Assembly (NCBI GenBank): GCA_034359265.1
Contig: CP136893.1
Coordinates: 25,118,001-25,182,000, forward strand
Length of the DNA stretch: 64,000 nucleotides
Source of the DNA: Canna indica
Taxonomy: Eukaryota; Streptophyta; Magnoliopsida; Zingiberales; Cannaceae
Direction: 5' to 3'
Shown here: positions 36,291-46,370 of the stretch, piece after piece
Numbering within the stretch: the first letter of the stretch is position 1
How the letters are laid out: each line of letters starts with the position of its first letter
Notes under the pieces: generated by a model
Database searches by the model: none
Told to the model about the DNA's origin: nothing
The model's input: only the letters and a program-made list of their open reading frames with translations
Made by a program: the position numbers and the translations under genes

Positions 36291-36586
36291 CATAAAACAA
36301 ATGTGCGGGCCCGACCCATTGCCACCTCTAGCCAGCCGTGGCTAATTACTTATATCACTAACGATCCTTTGGCCCCTGCTAAGCCGTCTCTACTAGGTTA
36401 TTTCTTTTTGCGCCCCCGTGCGCGCCATCAGCTATGAGCGATAGCCTAGGGCAGCCATATGCGAGCCGCGACTAATTTAGTTATATCATCCACGGCCGCT
36501 GTGGCTGTCAGAACGCTGTGAATTGTTCTAACAGTGTTGGCAGCCGTCGGTGAGCCTCGTGGCTGATAGCTAATATTCTAGTAGTG
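36291..36586 (-). mobile_element. CACTA D, one terminus only
   Basis: The right edge reads ATTCTAGTAGTG, the reverse complement of CACTACTAGAAT. Its inner sequence (GTGCGCGCCATCAGCTATGA and beyond) matches the reverse complement of the left end of CACTA C (47217-47400). No matching other end was found, so the element is truncated, perhaps by the neighbouring LTR. Confidence 0.7.
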
Positions 36587-36610
36587 TTGGGTGATTTAAT
36601 TTGAAGTCAT

Positions 36611-37035
36611 GTTAATGGAGTTAGTAGAGTGTACATTGGTCTAGAAATCTGTCTGCCCAAAGGGGATATATTTTCAAAAATCAATGTATTCTCATTATTT
36701 AACTCACCAAGGCTTTGTTAATGGAGTTAGTATAGCGTACATTGGTCTAGAAATCTGTCTGCCCAAAGCGGTTAGATTTTCACAAATCAATATATTCTCA
36801 TTATATAACTCACCGAGGCTTTATTTCGTGATTGGATGTTCTGCCTAAAGAGGAATGTGTAATATTCAGTTAATCTCAATTTAAATATATGCCCTATAAT
36901 TTAATCAAATACATTCCAAATATATTGTGATGAAGTTATTGGAGTGTGCATTGGTCTAGAAAATCTGTCTACCCAAAGGGGATAGATTCTCGAAAACTAA
37001 TGTATTCTAATTGATTAACTGATTCTTAAACCACT
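36611..37035. repeat. 106-bp tandem repeat, about four units
   Basis: Units containing CATTGGTCTAGAAATCTGTC start near 36611, 36717 and 36929. The gap between the last two is exactly two periods and holds a degenerate unit with TGTTCTGCCTAAAGAGG. Spacing of 106 bp is read directly from the positions. The array lies between CACTA D and CACTA B. Confidence 0.75.
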
Positions 37036-37909
37036 TGTTGATAAGATAGTGATACTCATACGATGTCAGGAAAATAATTTTGATATGTATACATATGTCA
37101 AGGTCAGTGGGAGAAAAATATTTTTTTCTATTATTAGCAGTTAACATAATGTCAAGCTATCTGACCTAAAAATCTTATTACCACTATTGGAATAGTAACT
37201 GTCACCCACATCTCATGTCGTTACTGAACCGTCGGTGACGACTATCACGGACGGTGTAGGTCGTGGCAAAAGGTCGTCCCTTATGTATGCCTCTCAGATA
37301 AGTTGTGACGGCCGACCGTGACCATCACAAGTAATCATCAGCGATAACCGTGCGCACTGTCACTGATTTAAACACGTCAGTGATGGTCCCGGGCGGCTGT
37401 CGCTGATTTAAAAACATCAGCCACGGCTCAGATCTGTTAGTGATATTATTAGCAACTGTGATATTTGGTGTTGCCCAGGCCATCAACCATTTACGATACG
37501 CTTTCAGCTACGGCGTAGTGATGGTCAGTTGTGGGTAAGCCGTGGCTGAAGTTATATCATGTAACTGAAAATAATTAAAATTTTGAAAATTCTTGTATAC
37601 AACGATATTTATACATTATAATCTTTTTACAACTACAAAACATCATACACATACATTTACAACCAACCATATAACTTTTACATAAATATCATCAATCTAA
37701 GCCTCAAACCGGGGGCAAACAAGTATCAAAATATCATATATACAACTATAAGTATATAAACAACTATAAGTCTCAAACTGAAGGCAAACAAGTACCAAAA
37801 TATGAAATGTAAAGTATAAACATCTATCAAGTATCTAAGCCTCAAATGTAGGCTAACATGTATCAAAATATAACCAAGTATCAAAACAACAAAGTATAAA
37901 CCAAAATCT

Positions 37910-40330
37910 CACTGCTGCGGTGGAGGCGGTGGAGTCGACAACGACTGGGTCGGGAGCATCAGTTGGATCACGAAGGACGACGGATGGGACATCATTGGTA
38001 CATGAATGCCCTAATGAGATTCAATTTGAGCGAGGATCTGCATTGTCTGTCTCAACTCGTCGCTCGTTCGCCTCTGTTGCTCCATCGCCAGCCTCTGCTC
38101 CTCCATCGCCTGCATCTGCTGCTCCATCGCTAGCCTCTGCTCCTCCATCGCCTGCGTCTGCTACTCCATCGTCACCCTCTGCTGTGTAAGCTCGGCCTAC
38201 AAGGCCGCTATGCGGTTTTGGTCCTACGTCCGGGATGTCGACGACCGTTCACTCGCAATGGGAAGGGTCGGTGCCCCAAGTGGCACTTACACGGCTCGTG
38301 TATGGCCATTGTTTGCAAAGCCATAAACACTATCGTGCTCCTAGCCACCTGCGGCCTCGACCCATGCTCCCGCGTTAAACTCCTGTGACGTGCCTCCGCG
38401 CTCGATCACAGTCCTTGTGTATGTCTCCTACACGCGTATATATTTTAAATATTACATATATATACTATAAATAAAAATTGTGTAAATCAAATAGACAAAA
38501 ATACTTACCATGATGATCGAGGCCCTGCTATCGACGTAGTCCCCCACTCCTCATCGCCGACGGTGAGTGCGCTCAAACACCTGCATCAGCGAGGGGCATT
38601 CGATGCTACCATCCTCCTCCACCGGCATCTTATATTAGAAAAACAAATATATTAGTATCATTATACACAATATATAATTTAATTAAAAGTAAAGAAATTA
38701 TACATACCATACTATGCTCATGCACTGCAAAAGATATGGTGCCACCAGTGTGGCGCGCCCCTGTGTCGTCTCCCAGGACATGCGATTTCTCGACGCTGTC
38801 CGGGAGACCTCCTGCCACTTAGGCTGTGTCCCCGAGTCTACCAATGTATGTGGCCCCCAACTGTCTCATCATGGTCTTACGGGCCTACTGAAGGAGCTCG
38901 TTGTAGCGAGCGTGGGCAACACGCTCCCACGTACTCTCTACAAAAGGAGTCTGGTCCTCCGGTCATATATAATGAGCCTGCAAAAAAATAAATTTATTAT
39001 TACCGATCGATATTTAATATTAACATTAATTTAATAAACATACTTACTGATAACTCTCGCCATAGTAAATCCATATGCTCACGGGGCACGTGAGACCATG
39101 TAGGTCACGCCCTGTGCATAAACTTCCGAATTGTCCCCGCTATCGTGTGTGGGATGTCCTCCTGCTCAAACCTGCATCAAATATAGTACAATTCTATATT
39201 ATACTTGTGAGGAATTATAAATAAATTATAAGGAATAATTAATACATCTACTTACCTTCTACGACACACACTAACCAATGCTCACTGGCACATGAGACCA
39301 TGTAGGTCACGCCCCGTGCATAAATGTAATACCCAAAATCTTAATAATAAAATTTTATTCTTGAGTGGGGGATCGTGGGCCCTAGTTAGCACGGATTGGC
39401 GGGAAGCTTCGGGGTTATACTCGAGTAAGTATTTAGTGTAGAAAAATTAAGAGAAATTTTATTTGCCTTATCTCTGCGATCTAGAATGCTAGGGTGATAG
39501 AGGGTCTCGAGGCAAATTTAGCGGTGCAATCGGATCTCGAATCGGAGTTAGAACGGGTGAGTTATGGGTTGTTTAAGTCGGATAGCTTGGGTAGGGGTAT
39601 TTTGGTCATTTGGGCCCAACCGGTGTCTATAAATTAGACACTGGGGTGTGCAGCTAGGGGTTTTTGAGCCACACGCCACCCGATACAAAGGAGAGAGGAG
39701 AGAGAGAGGGAATCGTTGAGGAGGAGGAGCCGTCGGAGTCGGATTTTCGCGAGTTCGTTTGTGTCGATCGGGCGAAGATCCTGTGCGTCTTTTCCTTCCA
39801 TTTTCACTCCGTCCAGTGAGTGAATTTAGGCCTTTTTTTCTCCAATTCTTGATTCATGTCGTTGTTCTCATGTTTCAGGATTTTTCATCGATTTTTGACG
39901 CATTTTCTCGTATTGGATTGGAAGTCGAATCGATCATTTCTTAATTAAACCATGTTGGAATAAAATATTATTTTCTTTTTCTTTTCTCTACCCCTTCTTG
40001 TGCATCTTGCCGGCAGGTGCCGGCTGCGCCCGACGAGGTGCCGCGGTGGCAGCAAGCTCTGGCGGTGGCGACTGCGGGTGTCGGCGAGGCAGTCATAGTA
40101 AATTTATTATTACCGATCGATATTTAACATTAACATTAATTTAAAATATACTTACTGAGAACTCTCGCCATAATAAATCCATATGCTCACGGGGCACGTG
40201 AGACCATGTAGGCCACGCCCCGTGCATAAACTTTCGGTTCGTCCCCGCTATCATGCGTGGGACGTCCTCCTGCTCAAACATGCACCAAATATAGTGCAAT
40301 TCTATATTATGATATATTGAATTATAAATA
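37910..40330 (-). pseudogene. PTTA (En/Spm second-gene) fragment with triplicated exon
   Basis: Minus-strand exons match those at 50310-51854 in CACTA C. Examples are a V-R-H-T-G-G-T-I-S-F-A-V-H-E-H-S-M block at 38700-38760 and a coiled-coil tail rich in M-E-E-Q/M-E-Q-Q repeats at 38050-38180, encoded by ~18-bp repeats. Plant_transposase PTTA/TNPA-type proteins bind subterminal repeats and help excision. The exon around GGGGCACGTGAGACCATGTAGG is present three times, at 39080-39120, 39285-39320 and 40195-40230, the last two separated by an LTR piece. The product cannot be intact. Confidence 0.65.
39325..40095 (+). mobile_element. Gypsy-type LTR fragment inside CACTA B
   Basis: Starts TGTAATACCCAAAATC, the same kind of start as the reverse complement of the LTR end at 56800 (TGTAATACCCGC). 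A TATAAATTAG box lies near 39630, with a GC-richer R/U5-like part after 39700. The right edge (AGTCA at 40095) is tentative and no target duplication was found. Confidence 0.5.
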
Positions 40331-40414
40331 AATTATAAGGAATAATTAATGCATCTACTTATCTTGTATCGTCGTCGGTGAGCCCCATGACTGATAGCTA
40401 ATATTCTAGTAGTG

Positions 40415-41080
40415 CAAATCACTACAATGATCATATGCCTCCCCGGCGACGGCGACGACAACGATCTTCTCACCATGGTGTGCAGTTAGCGCCAAGGTCT
40501 TTGAGAAGGACCACGTCATCATTCTCATGTAAAATTATCAATTTGTCCTTTTTGCATTAAATACTTACCATGTAGGATAAAATTTGCCACGTCGTCGTCG
40601 TTAAGTGACAAGTCAGCAAAAACCGTCAAAAATAACGGTGCGTGCTAAACGGAGTAACGGAATCAAAGTTTATGTATTTCCTTGCTAACTGAAAAAGTTT
40701 TATGCTAAAAATAGGAAAAGGTCTAAAGTTCATATTCTTTTTGGGTATTTACTTTATATTATATTATATAGTATTATATTATATAATATTATATTATATA
40801 ATATTATATTATATTTAACATAGAGTAAATATAAAAAAATATGAACTTTGGACCTTTTTCCATTTTTAACATAAACTTTTTATATTATAAAAAATTATGT
40901 TAAAAATGAGAAAAAGTTCAAAGTTCATATTATATTATATTATATTATTACATTATACTATATATATTATAATATTATAATACTATATTATTATATATAT
41001 TATATGGAAAAATTGGAAACTTTTCTTTTAAATTTTCATTTGGAATCATTCCTTTGTTGAGTATCCATTCCCAAGGCGTA
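40415..41080. other. P450 upstream flank with AT-rich foldback sequences
   Basis: Between 40700 and 40870 two arms face each other: CTAAAAATAGGAAAAGGTCT...AAAGTTCATATTC and GAACTTTGGACCTTTTTCCA...TTTTTAACATAA, around a TATTATATTATA core. A further copy of one arm lies at about 40893-40931. This fits a small foldback or MITE. The rest has no gene. Confidence 0.5.
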
Positions 41081-41089
41081 CGTATGTGG

Positions 41090-41099
41090 GTATATATAT
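41090..41099 (+). promoter_or_regulatory. TATA box of the P450 gene
   Basis: GTATATATATCC lies about 70-80 bp before the ATG at 41169, a usual distance for a plant core promoter. ATATCCATTCCCAAG occurs on it and again, as GTATCCATTCCCAAG, about 35 bp upstream. Confidence 0.55.
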
Positions 41100-41168
41100 C
41101 CATTCCCAAGTTTCGAACAAAGTATAAACTTCTACCACAGTCAACTTCTTTGCCTCTTGTAGCTAGTA

Positions 41169-42867
41169 ATGGACTTCAAACTGATCTCCTACAGAATTGG
41201 CGTCCCAAGCAACACTAGCTTATTGCTGACATCTCCGCTAATGAACCAACACAACCCACTTTTTTCATCCGGCCAAAACAAGCTAAGAATAACCACTAAG
41301 CGACGACGACATTGTAGGACACAAGCCACGACAACCCCACCGTCGCAAGCTGTTGTAACACGGCTCCCACCAGGGCCGAGGCAACTACCTCTAATTGGTA
41401 ACATTCACCAGCTCCTCTCCGACTTGCCACACCATGTACTATTTCGTGATCTCTCCCTCACCTACGGTCCAATTATGCTACTTCGCCTGGGCGAGGTCAA
41501 CCATGTCGTGATCTCCTCTCGCGAGGGCGCCGAGGAGATCATGCGCGCCCAAGACGTCAACTTCGCCTATCGTCCTGAGCTTTCCATAGCCAAGGTTGTC
41601 TTCTATGACCACAAGACCATCGGCTTTGCCCCATACGGTAGCTACTGGCAGCAGCTCCGTCGTATTTGTAGTATGGAGCTGTTAAGTGGCAAACGTGTCC
41701 GCTCCTTCTCGACACTACGTGCAGAAGAAGTGGCCTACGCCATGCGTGACATCTCTACTGCTGCCGCAGGTGACAAGCTCGTAAACATTCATGAGACGAT
41801 CACAACAATGACAAACAACATCGTCTGTCGAGCCTCCTTCGGCGATAAGTGCCCCAACCAGCCAAGATTTATTGCCCTCATGAGTGAAGTAGCTGAGTTC
41901 CTATCAGGGTTCAACGTTGCTGACCTCTTCCCATCAGTCAAATTTATTGACAATGTCATTGGGATCCAGCGCAAGATAAAGACGATCCACCGAGAGATCG
42001 ATGAGATCCTCAACGCAACAATCCAACAACACAAAATGAGTCACGATGATGACGACAAGCAGGATCTTGTGGACATCCTATTGCATCTCAAAGATCACGG
42101 AGACATGGAAGTACCCATTACAATGGACACCGTCAAAGCCGTCATTTCTGTGAGCAACAAATTCCACCCACTTTATTCGCGTTCCTTCTTTTTTACTGTG
42201 TAAATTCATTTCCTGATCCACTCTATCTCTTATATGTTTTCAGGATGTATTTACGGGAGGAACTGAAACTTCATCGACCGTAGTGGAATGGGTGATGTCG
42301 GAGTTGATGCGAAACCCGAAGGTGATGGAGAAAGCACAAAATGAGGTGAGGGAAGCCATGAAAGGGAATATGAGGGTGGAGGAGAGTGAAATCTGTAAGC
42401 TCAATTACCTCAACTCGATAGTGAAAGAGACACTACGACTCCATCCGCCAGCTCCCCTGTTAATACCTAGAACGTGCAAGGAGACATGCCAAGTCCTCGG
42501 TTACACGATACCAGCGGGCACCAGAGTGCTCACTAATGTATGGGCAATGGGAAGAAATCCCCAATATTGGGAGGATGCCGAGATCTTTAAGCCGGAGCGA
42601 TTCGATAACCACGCCATTGATTACAAGGGACAACATTTCGAATTCATTCCCTTCGGTGCCGGAAGAAGAATGTGTCCTGGGATAACATTTGGCATGGTCA
42701 ACGCGGAATTAGTGTTGACTAATCTCTTATACTACTTTGACTGGAAGCTTCCGCATGGAATGAAACCACAGGATTTGGACATGACAGAGGCCTTTGGGAT
42801 CAGCGCACATAAGAAGTCCAAACTGTGCTTGCTTGCCACTCCCCGTTACCCGTTGCCTCATGTTTGA
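41169..42867 (+). CDS. Cytochrome P450, CYP71 clan (CYP71D-like), two exons
   Basis: Exon 1 is 41169-42149, a 94-bp GT-AG intron spans 42150-42243, and exon 2 is 42244-42867; the junction is phase 0 and gives 534 residues. An in-frame TAG at 41160-41162 supports this start. Landmarks are the proline hinge L-P-P-G-P (66-70), the oxygen-binding G-G-T-E-T-S (332-337), E-T-L-R (389-392), P-E-R-F (444-447) and [10 protein letters not shown] with haem-ligand Cys471. All are intact. The body resembles CYP71D terpenoid hydroxylases such as premnaspirodiene oxygenase, but the substrate cannot be read from sequence. The first ~65 residues have no hydrophobic anchor. They are rich in Ser, Thr, Asn and Arg, with R-R-R-H-C-R-T-Q-A before the hinge, more like a plastid transit peptide than an ER signal anchor. 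Confidence 0.9.
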
Positions 42868-42928
42868 AATACTGATTTACTCAGTGGATCGATTTTATAG
42901 TTGTTAAAGTCAATAGCTACCAAATAAG

Positions 42929-43256
42929 TGTTGGCATTTAAATCAACCAATTAATGCTCTGATGGAAATTTGAAATGTTTTTGGAAAATTAAGAATATAA
43001 AATGTGATCTTTTGAAAGATATTATATATTGAGAGATGAAACGTTATTATAAGATAAGCTTGAAAGTATATATCTTCTGTTCTCTATGTTACCAATTAAT
43101 GCTCTGTTACCGTATAAGTGTTAGAATATTTCTATATGTAATGTTGTTACGAAGAAAAACATAAGTTTGAAACTACATATCCTCTGTTCTCTCATTTTTT
43201 TTGATATCCCACTCTATTTTATTTCTCTATTAGCCTGTACAATGTAAAGGCCAACA
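42929..43256 (+). repeat. 5' LTR of the copia element
   Basis: 328 bp, TGTTGGCA...GGCCAACA. It is about 62 bp longer than the 3' LTR because an internal segment (ACCAATTAATGCTCTG and an AGCTTGAAA...CTCTGTTCTCT stretch) is partly duplicated. Confidence 0.9.
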
Positions 43257-43280
43257 ACTTGTATCAGAGCTGCAAAAACG

Positions 43281-43990
43281 ATGGCGTCGGCCAATTCCTT
43301 TCAATTGCAAGTGCACATATTAACCAAAGACAACTATGGATGAGGAGAAGCTTAAAGAATTAAAGAAAAGAGACAAGATGACGCTATTCACCATTTATTT
43401 AGGAGTCGATGAAGCTACGCTCGAGTTGATTGCTCTAGCAAAATCATCGAAAGAAGCATGGAAAATATTGAAGAAAGCATACGATGGAGTCGATAAAGTA
43501 AATAAGATTCGCTTGCAGTCCTTGCGAGCTAAATTTGAAGCACTACAATAGGGGAACTTGGAGACAATCTCTGATTATTTCTCTCATGTAATCTCTATTG
43601 TCCATCAGATGAGAAGAAACGATGAGAAGGTGGAAGACGTTCGTGTCGTAGAGAAAATCTTGCACTCTCTAGACTCGAAGTTTGACTTTGTGGCTGTTGC
43701 GATTGAAGAATCTAAATTAAGGTTTGGAGGAGATGACAATGGATGGACTCATGGGATCCATGCAAATGTATGAACGAAGAATACAAAGGAAGAAACAAGA
43801 TGAAAGAAGCCTTGAGCAAGAGCTGTAAACAAAACTCTCCCTCAAGAAGCATGAAGTATCCAAAGGAGGCTATCAACGAGGAAGAGGAAGAGGCGGAGGT
43901 CGACGCCAAGGCGACCGATCTCCTAACTTCGAGCTGACCAACAATCACGGTGATGGAGATGAATCTGTTCAGAGAGAGTATGGTTGTGGA
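43281..43990 (+). pseudogene. Copia gag (UBN2 type), broken
   Basis: ATG at 43281 follows the PBS and opens with a copia-type start (S-F-Q-L-Q-V-H-I-L-T-K-D-N-Y). It then jumps to a later part of gag, indicating a deletion near 43338. The UBN2 domain lies at 43336-43720 in one frame with a single TAG at 43549-43551, and includes A-W-K-I-L-K-K-A-Y and [10 protein letters not shown] Gly/Arg-rich stretch (R-G-R-G-R-G-G-G) at about 43880-43910 leads to the gypsy LTR at 43995. After the insertion gag resumes at 56801 with another Gly/Arg-rich stretch and a knuckle-like G-H-Y-S-Y-D-C. Confidence 0.75.
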
Positions 43991-45279
43991 AGAATGTCAC
44001 GCCCCAAAATTGGGTCACGTGACCGGCCAGAGTGCGGTCAAGCACCCTGAAGCCTAAACCAAACTCACAGACATTTAATTAAATGCACAAATAATTAGAA
44101 GTCAAAAATTCTATGACATAAATTTAGACAGTTGGTAGCAACTCAATACCAAGTCCGAAAAACCACAAGACACCAGCACATAAGTTAAATAATAAAAGAC
44201 TACAATCCAATACACCAAATATCTTAAACAACTCAATTTTAAGATGACTCGACTCGACTCGACTACGTCAACTAGTTCACGAGGTTTTTCCTGAAGTGGA
44301 AGCAAGATAAACAAGTAATGCAATAGATAAATTGAGTTCATATAACAAAATGAAATAAGAGGAAGGTTCATTTATGACTCTATAGGAGTGTGGTCTCTAA
44401 GTGTCCAACCTCCATTTATGGGTTATTTACTAGACTCTCAACTCAGGCTCATTTATCTAGGAAGGCCCTTTAGTATCAGCGCCCAGAACTCGATCGAGTA
44501 AGGCCCTCCAACCCAAGAACACCTGTACGCTAGGCGTACCACTCAGCCCAATATGCTACCTAAAATCACCTCATGCGTGAAGTGCACTACTCGACCTACA
44601 TCGACAATTCCATCCTACTGTAACTCTCTATTTACTCCTCGTACACCACTGTTCAGGTCATCAAAATAGTTTTTAAATTCGTAAACCATTGTGTATATAA
44701 AGATCGATAGGTCATATCGATATTTTACACACCACTGGCCGACAAAAATAAATCCCCTCTTTTATCACATCTAAATTTAAAAATAAATAAAAATTAATTT
44801 AAAATAAAATCAATTTATAATTTAATACCTAATTTTCTTAAATTATTAAAGTATTAAATAATATTAGATTTTAATATTAAATATTATTTTTATAATTTAA
44901 TAATCGATATTATTTAGGGATAATAGACTAAAAAATCATAAGATTTGCAAAAATTTTACGTTCTACCCGTGTTTTCAAATTTCGCCTGTAAATGCACAAC
45001 CTTTACTTTCGTTTATGTCATCTACCAAATCATCACACGCCGTCTCAACTTAGCTGACATGGAGGAAAATAGCGCTTTTGTGGCTTAACGGCTTCTACGT
45101 GGTCACAAATTCATTCTGTTATTAAAAAAATATATATAGCCCCATCTTTCTTTCTCTCTCTTCTCTTCTTCCTCCCATCTGCTGTCATATTTTTCTCATT
45201 TTTCCTCCTCCTCCTCCTCCTCCGTGAAATGATGAGCTCCTGTCGGAAATGTCATGGACGATGAGACGCTGGTTGGCTT

Positions 45280-45720
45280 CACCGGAGATGATCACTAGTG
45301 GGTGGGCTTATTCGCTGGTGTTCCGGGCCGGTCGTGGCAGGTCTGGAACGTCGCCACCGAGAAGCTAGTTTACGTGGGCGGCAACTTGATGGACCCACAC
45401 ACAATATGGTGAGAATGGAGCCGAGCGGGTGAGGATGGTGGAGCCAAGTGTTACGGTCGGGTGCATTGCTTCGAGGATAGAGCTCCTCAGCGTGCAAGGT
45501 TCCAATTCTACAGGAGCTCTTCTACAAGGGCAAGCTCCTCCCCCTTCGCCGCCCACCGAGCTCCCACACGGTAGAAGAGTTAGTCCGGGACCACCGCGTC
45601 CTTTGTCCTCGCCGGCGGCCTCTGCTTCATCAGCGGTGAGCTTGCCAGGTTCATCAAGGATGCCACGCTCAATCTGAAGCTGAGAGCACCTAAAGCTTGT
45701 CTCAAGTCCTTGTTCAGCAA
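45280..45720 (+). pseudogene. Unidentified captured sequence in Pack-MULE 2
   Basis: GC-rich, codon-like sequence with open stretches on both strands. A plus-strand reading includes L-A-G-G-L-C-F-I-S-G-E-L-A-R-F. I do not recognise the family. Composition and position between the TIRs suggest a captured exon; whether the plus strand is the coding strand is a guess. Confidence 0.35.
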
Positions 45721-45937
45721 ATCATCACGGCGATCCAATGAGAAATCCACAGCCGCCTCGAAAGTAAAGGAGACATCACACGACTTCCGAACCAAAGGGA
45801 TGAAGATGACAAAAGGGGAGAAAGCAAATCACAGGAGGTCTTTTTCGAGCGCAAGCAACCGGCAGTCGTCGACGCCATCGTCTTTTTTGAGCGCAAGCAA
45901 TCAGCAAACCCAACGCAGATTTGTTTTGTCGCTCGCG

Positions 45938-46170
45938 CTGCAGTTGACGCTGGAGGAAAATGAGCAGGTGTGCATATTCACCCACCTGCTGGCGAACGGC
46001 TCCGTCCTCCCCATGACCCTCAAGGCTACCATCGAGCTCGGTCTCCTCAAGATCATTGTCCGCGCTGGCATCGACGCATAACTCACCGCCGCCGAAGTCA
46101 TCGACCAAATGCATGCCAAGAACCCGCAAGCCACCACCACAATGGTCGATCGCATCCTTCACCGCAAGGT
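45938..46170 (+). pseudogene. Captured O-methyltransferase N-terminal fragment (COMT-like)
   Basis: The plus-strand reading carries A-N-G-S-V-L-P-M-T-L-K-A-T-I-E-L-G-L-L-K-I, then a stop at 46079-46081, then A-E-V-I-D-Q-M-H-A-K-N-P-Q-A and M-V-D-R-I-L. This is the dimerisation domain of plant caffeic-acid-type O-methyltransferases, which methylate phenolic hydroxyls with S-adenosylmethionine in the cytosol. The SAM-binding domain is absent. It is fused to unrelated captured sequence upstream (45710-45930, with a duplicated GAGCGCAAGCAA stretch) and downstream. A product could not be an active methyltransferase. Confidence 0.7.
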
Positions 46171-46239
46171 ATCACTTGAAGAACGTGGTGATGGATGGTG
46201 GAATTCCAATCTCTCGGCAAAAGATTAATTTCTAATCTC

Positions 46240-46370
46240 TCGGCAGCCACACGAACTTCCTCGACAAGCGGCAGCCGAGCGGCTACGGCCTATGGGAGAA
46301 CCCCAAGAAGATCCGACGGTTGTTTGATTCCACCGTCGGCAGGGACGATGGTGGAGGTGCCATCTTGAGT
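46240..46370 (+). pseudogene. Second unidentified captured fragment in Pack-MULE 2
   Basis: A plus-strand reading S-H-T-N-F-L-D-K-R-Q-P-S-G-Y-G-L-W-E-N-P is followed by K-K-I-R-R-L-F-D. It looks like real coding sequence, but I cannot assign a family. It follows the O-methyltransferase piece after a stop. Confidence 0.35.

Larger units (their letters stand above)
37182..40414 (-). mobile_element. CACTA B, non-autonomous, with PTTA exons
   Basis: The left end CACTATTGGAATAG resembles the reverse complement of the right end of CACTA C (GTCGGTGA...CACGGACGG block shared). The right end is ATTCTAGTAGTG at 40414. Flanking triplets differ (tac and caa), so the two ends may come from different insertions or from a rearrangement. 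It carries a broken PTTA gene but no TNPD, and an LTR fragment at 39325-40095. Confidence 0.65.

Noticed and set aside
37920..38189. Plus-strand Ser/Pro/Ala-repeat protein
   Set aside because: It is the antisense of a Met/Glu/Gln coiled-coil repeat in the PTTA gene; the 18-bp repeats create the open frame on both strands.
40430..40445. CACTACAA at 40430 as the left end of a CACTA element
   Set aside because: The downstream sequence lacks the subterminal motifs of either CACTA family, and it lies outside the copia element that holds the orphan right end at 56333.
45776..46162. Minus-strand ORF of 128 codons in Pack-MULE 2
   Set aside because: The plus strand reads as an O-methyltransferase dimerisation domain over the same bases; the minus frame is low-complexity.
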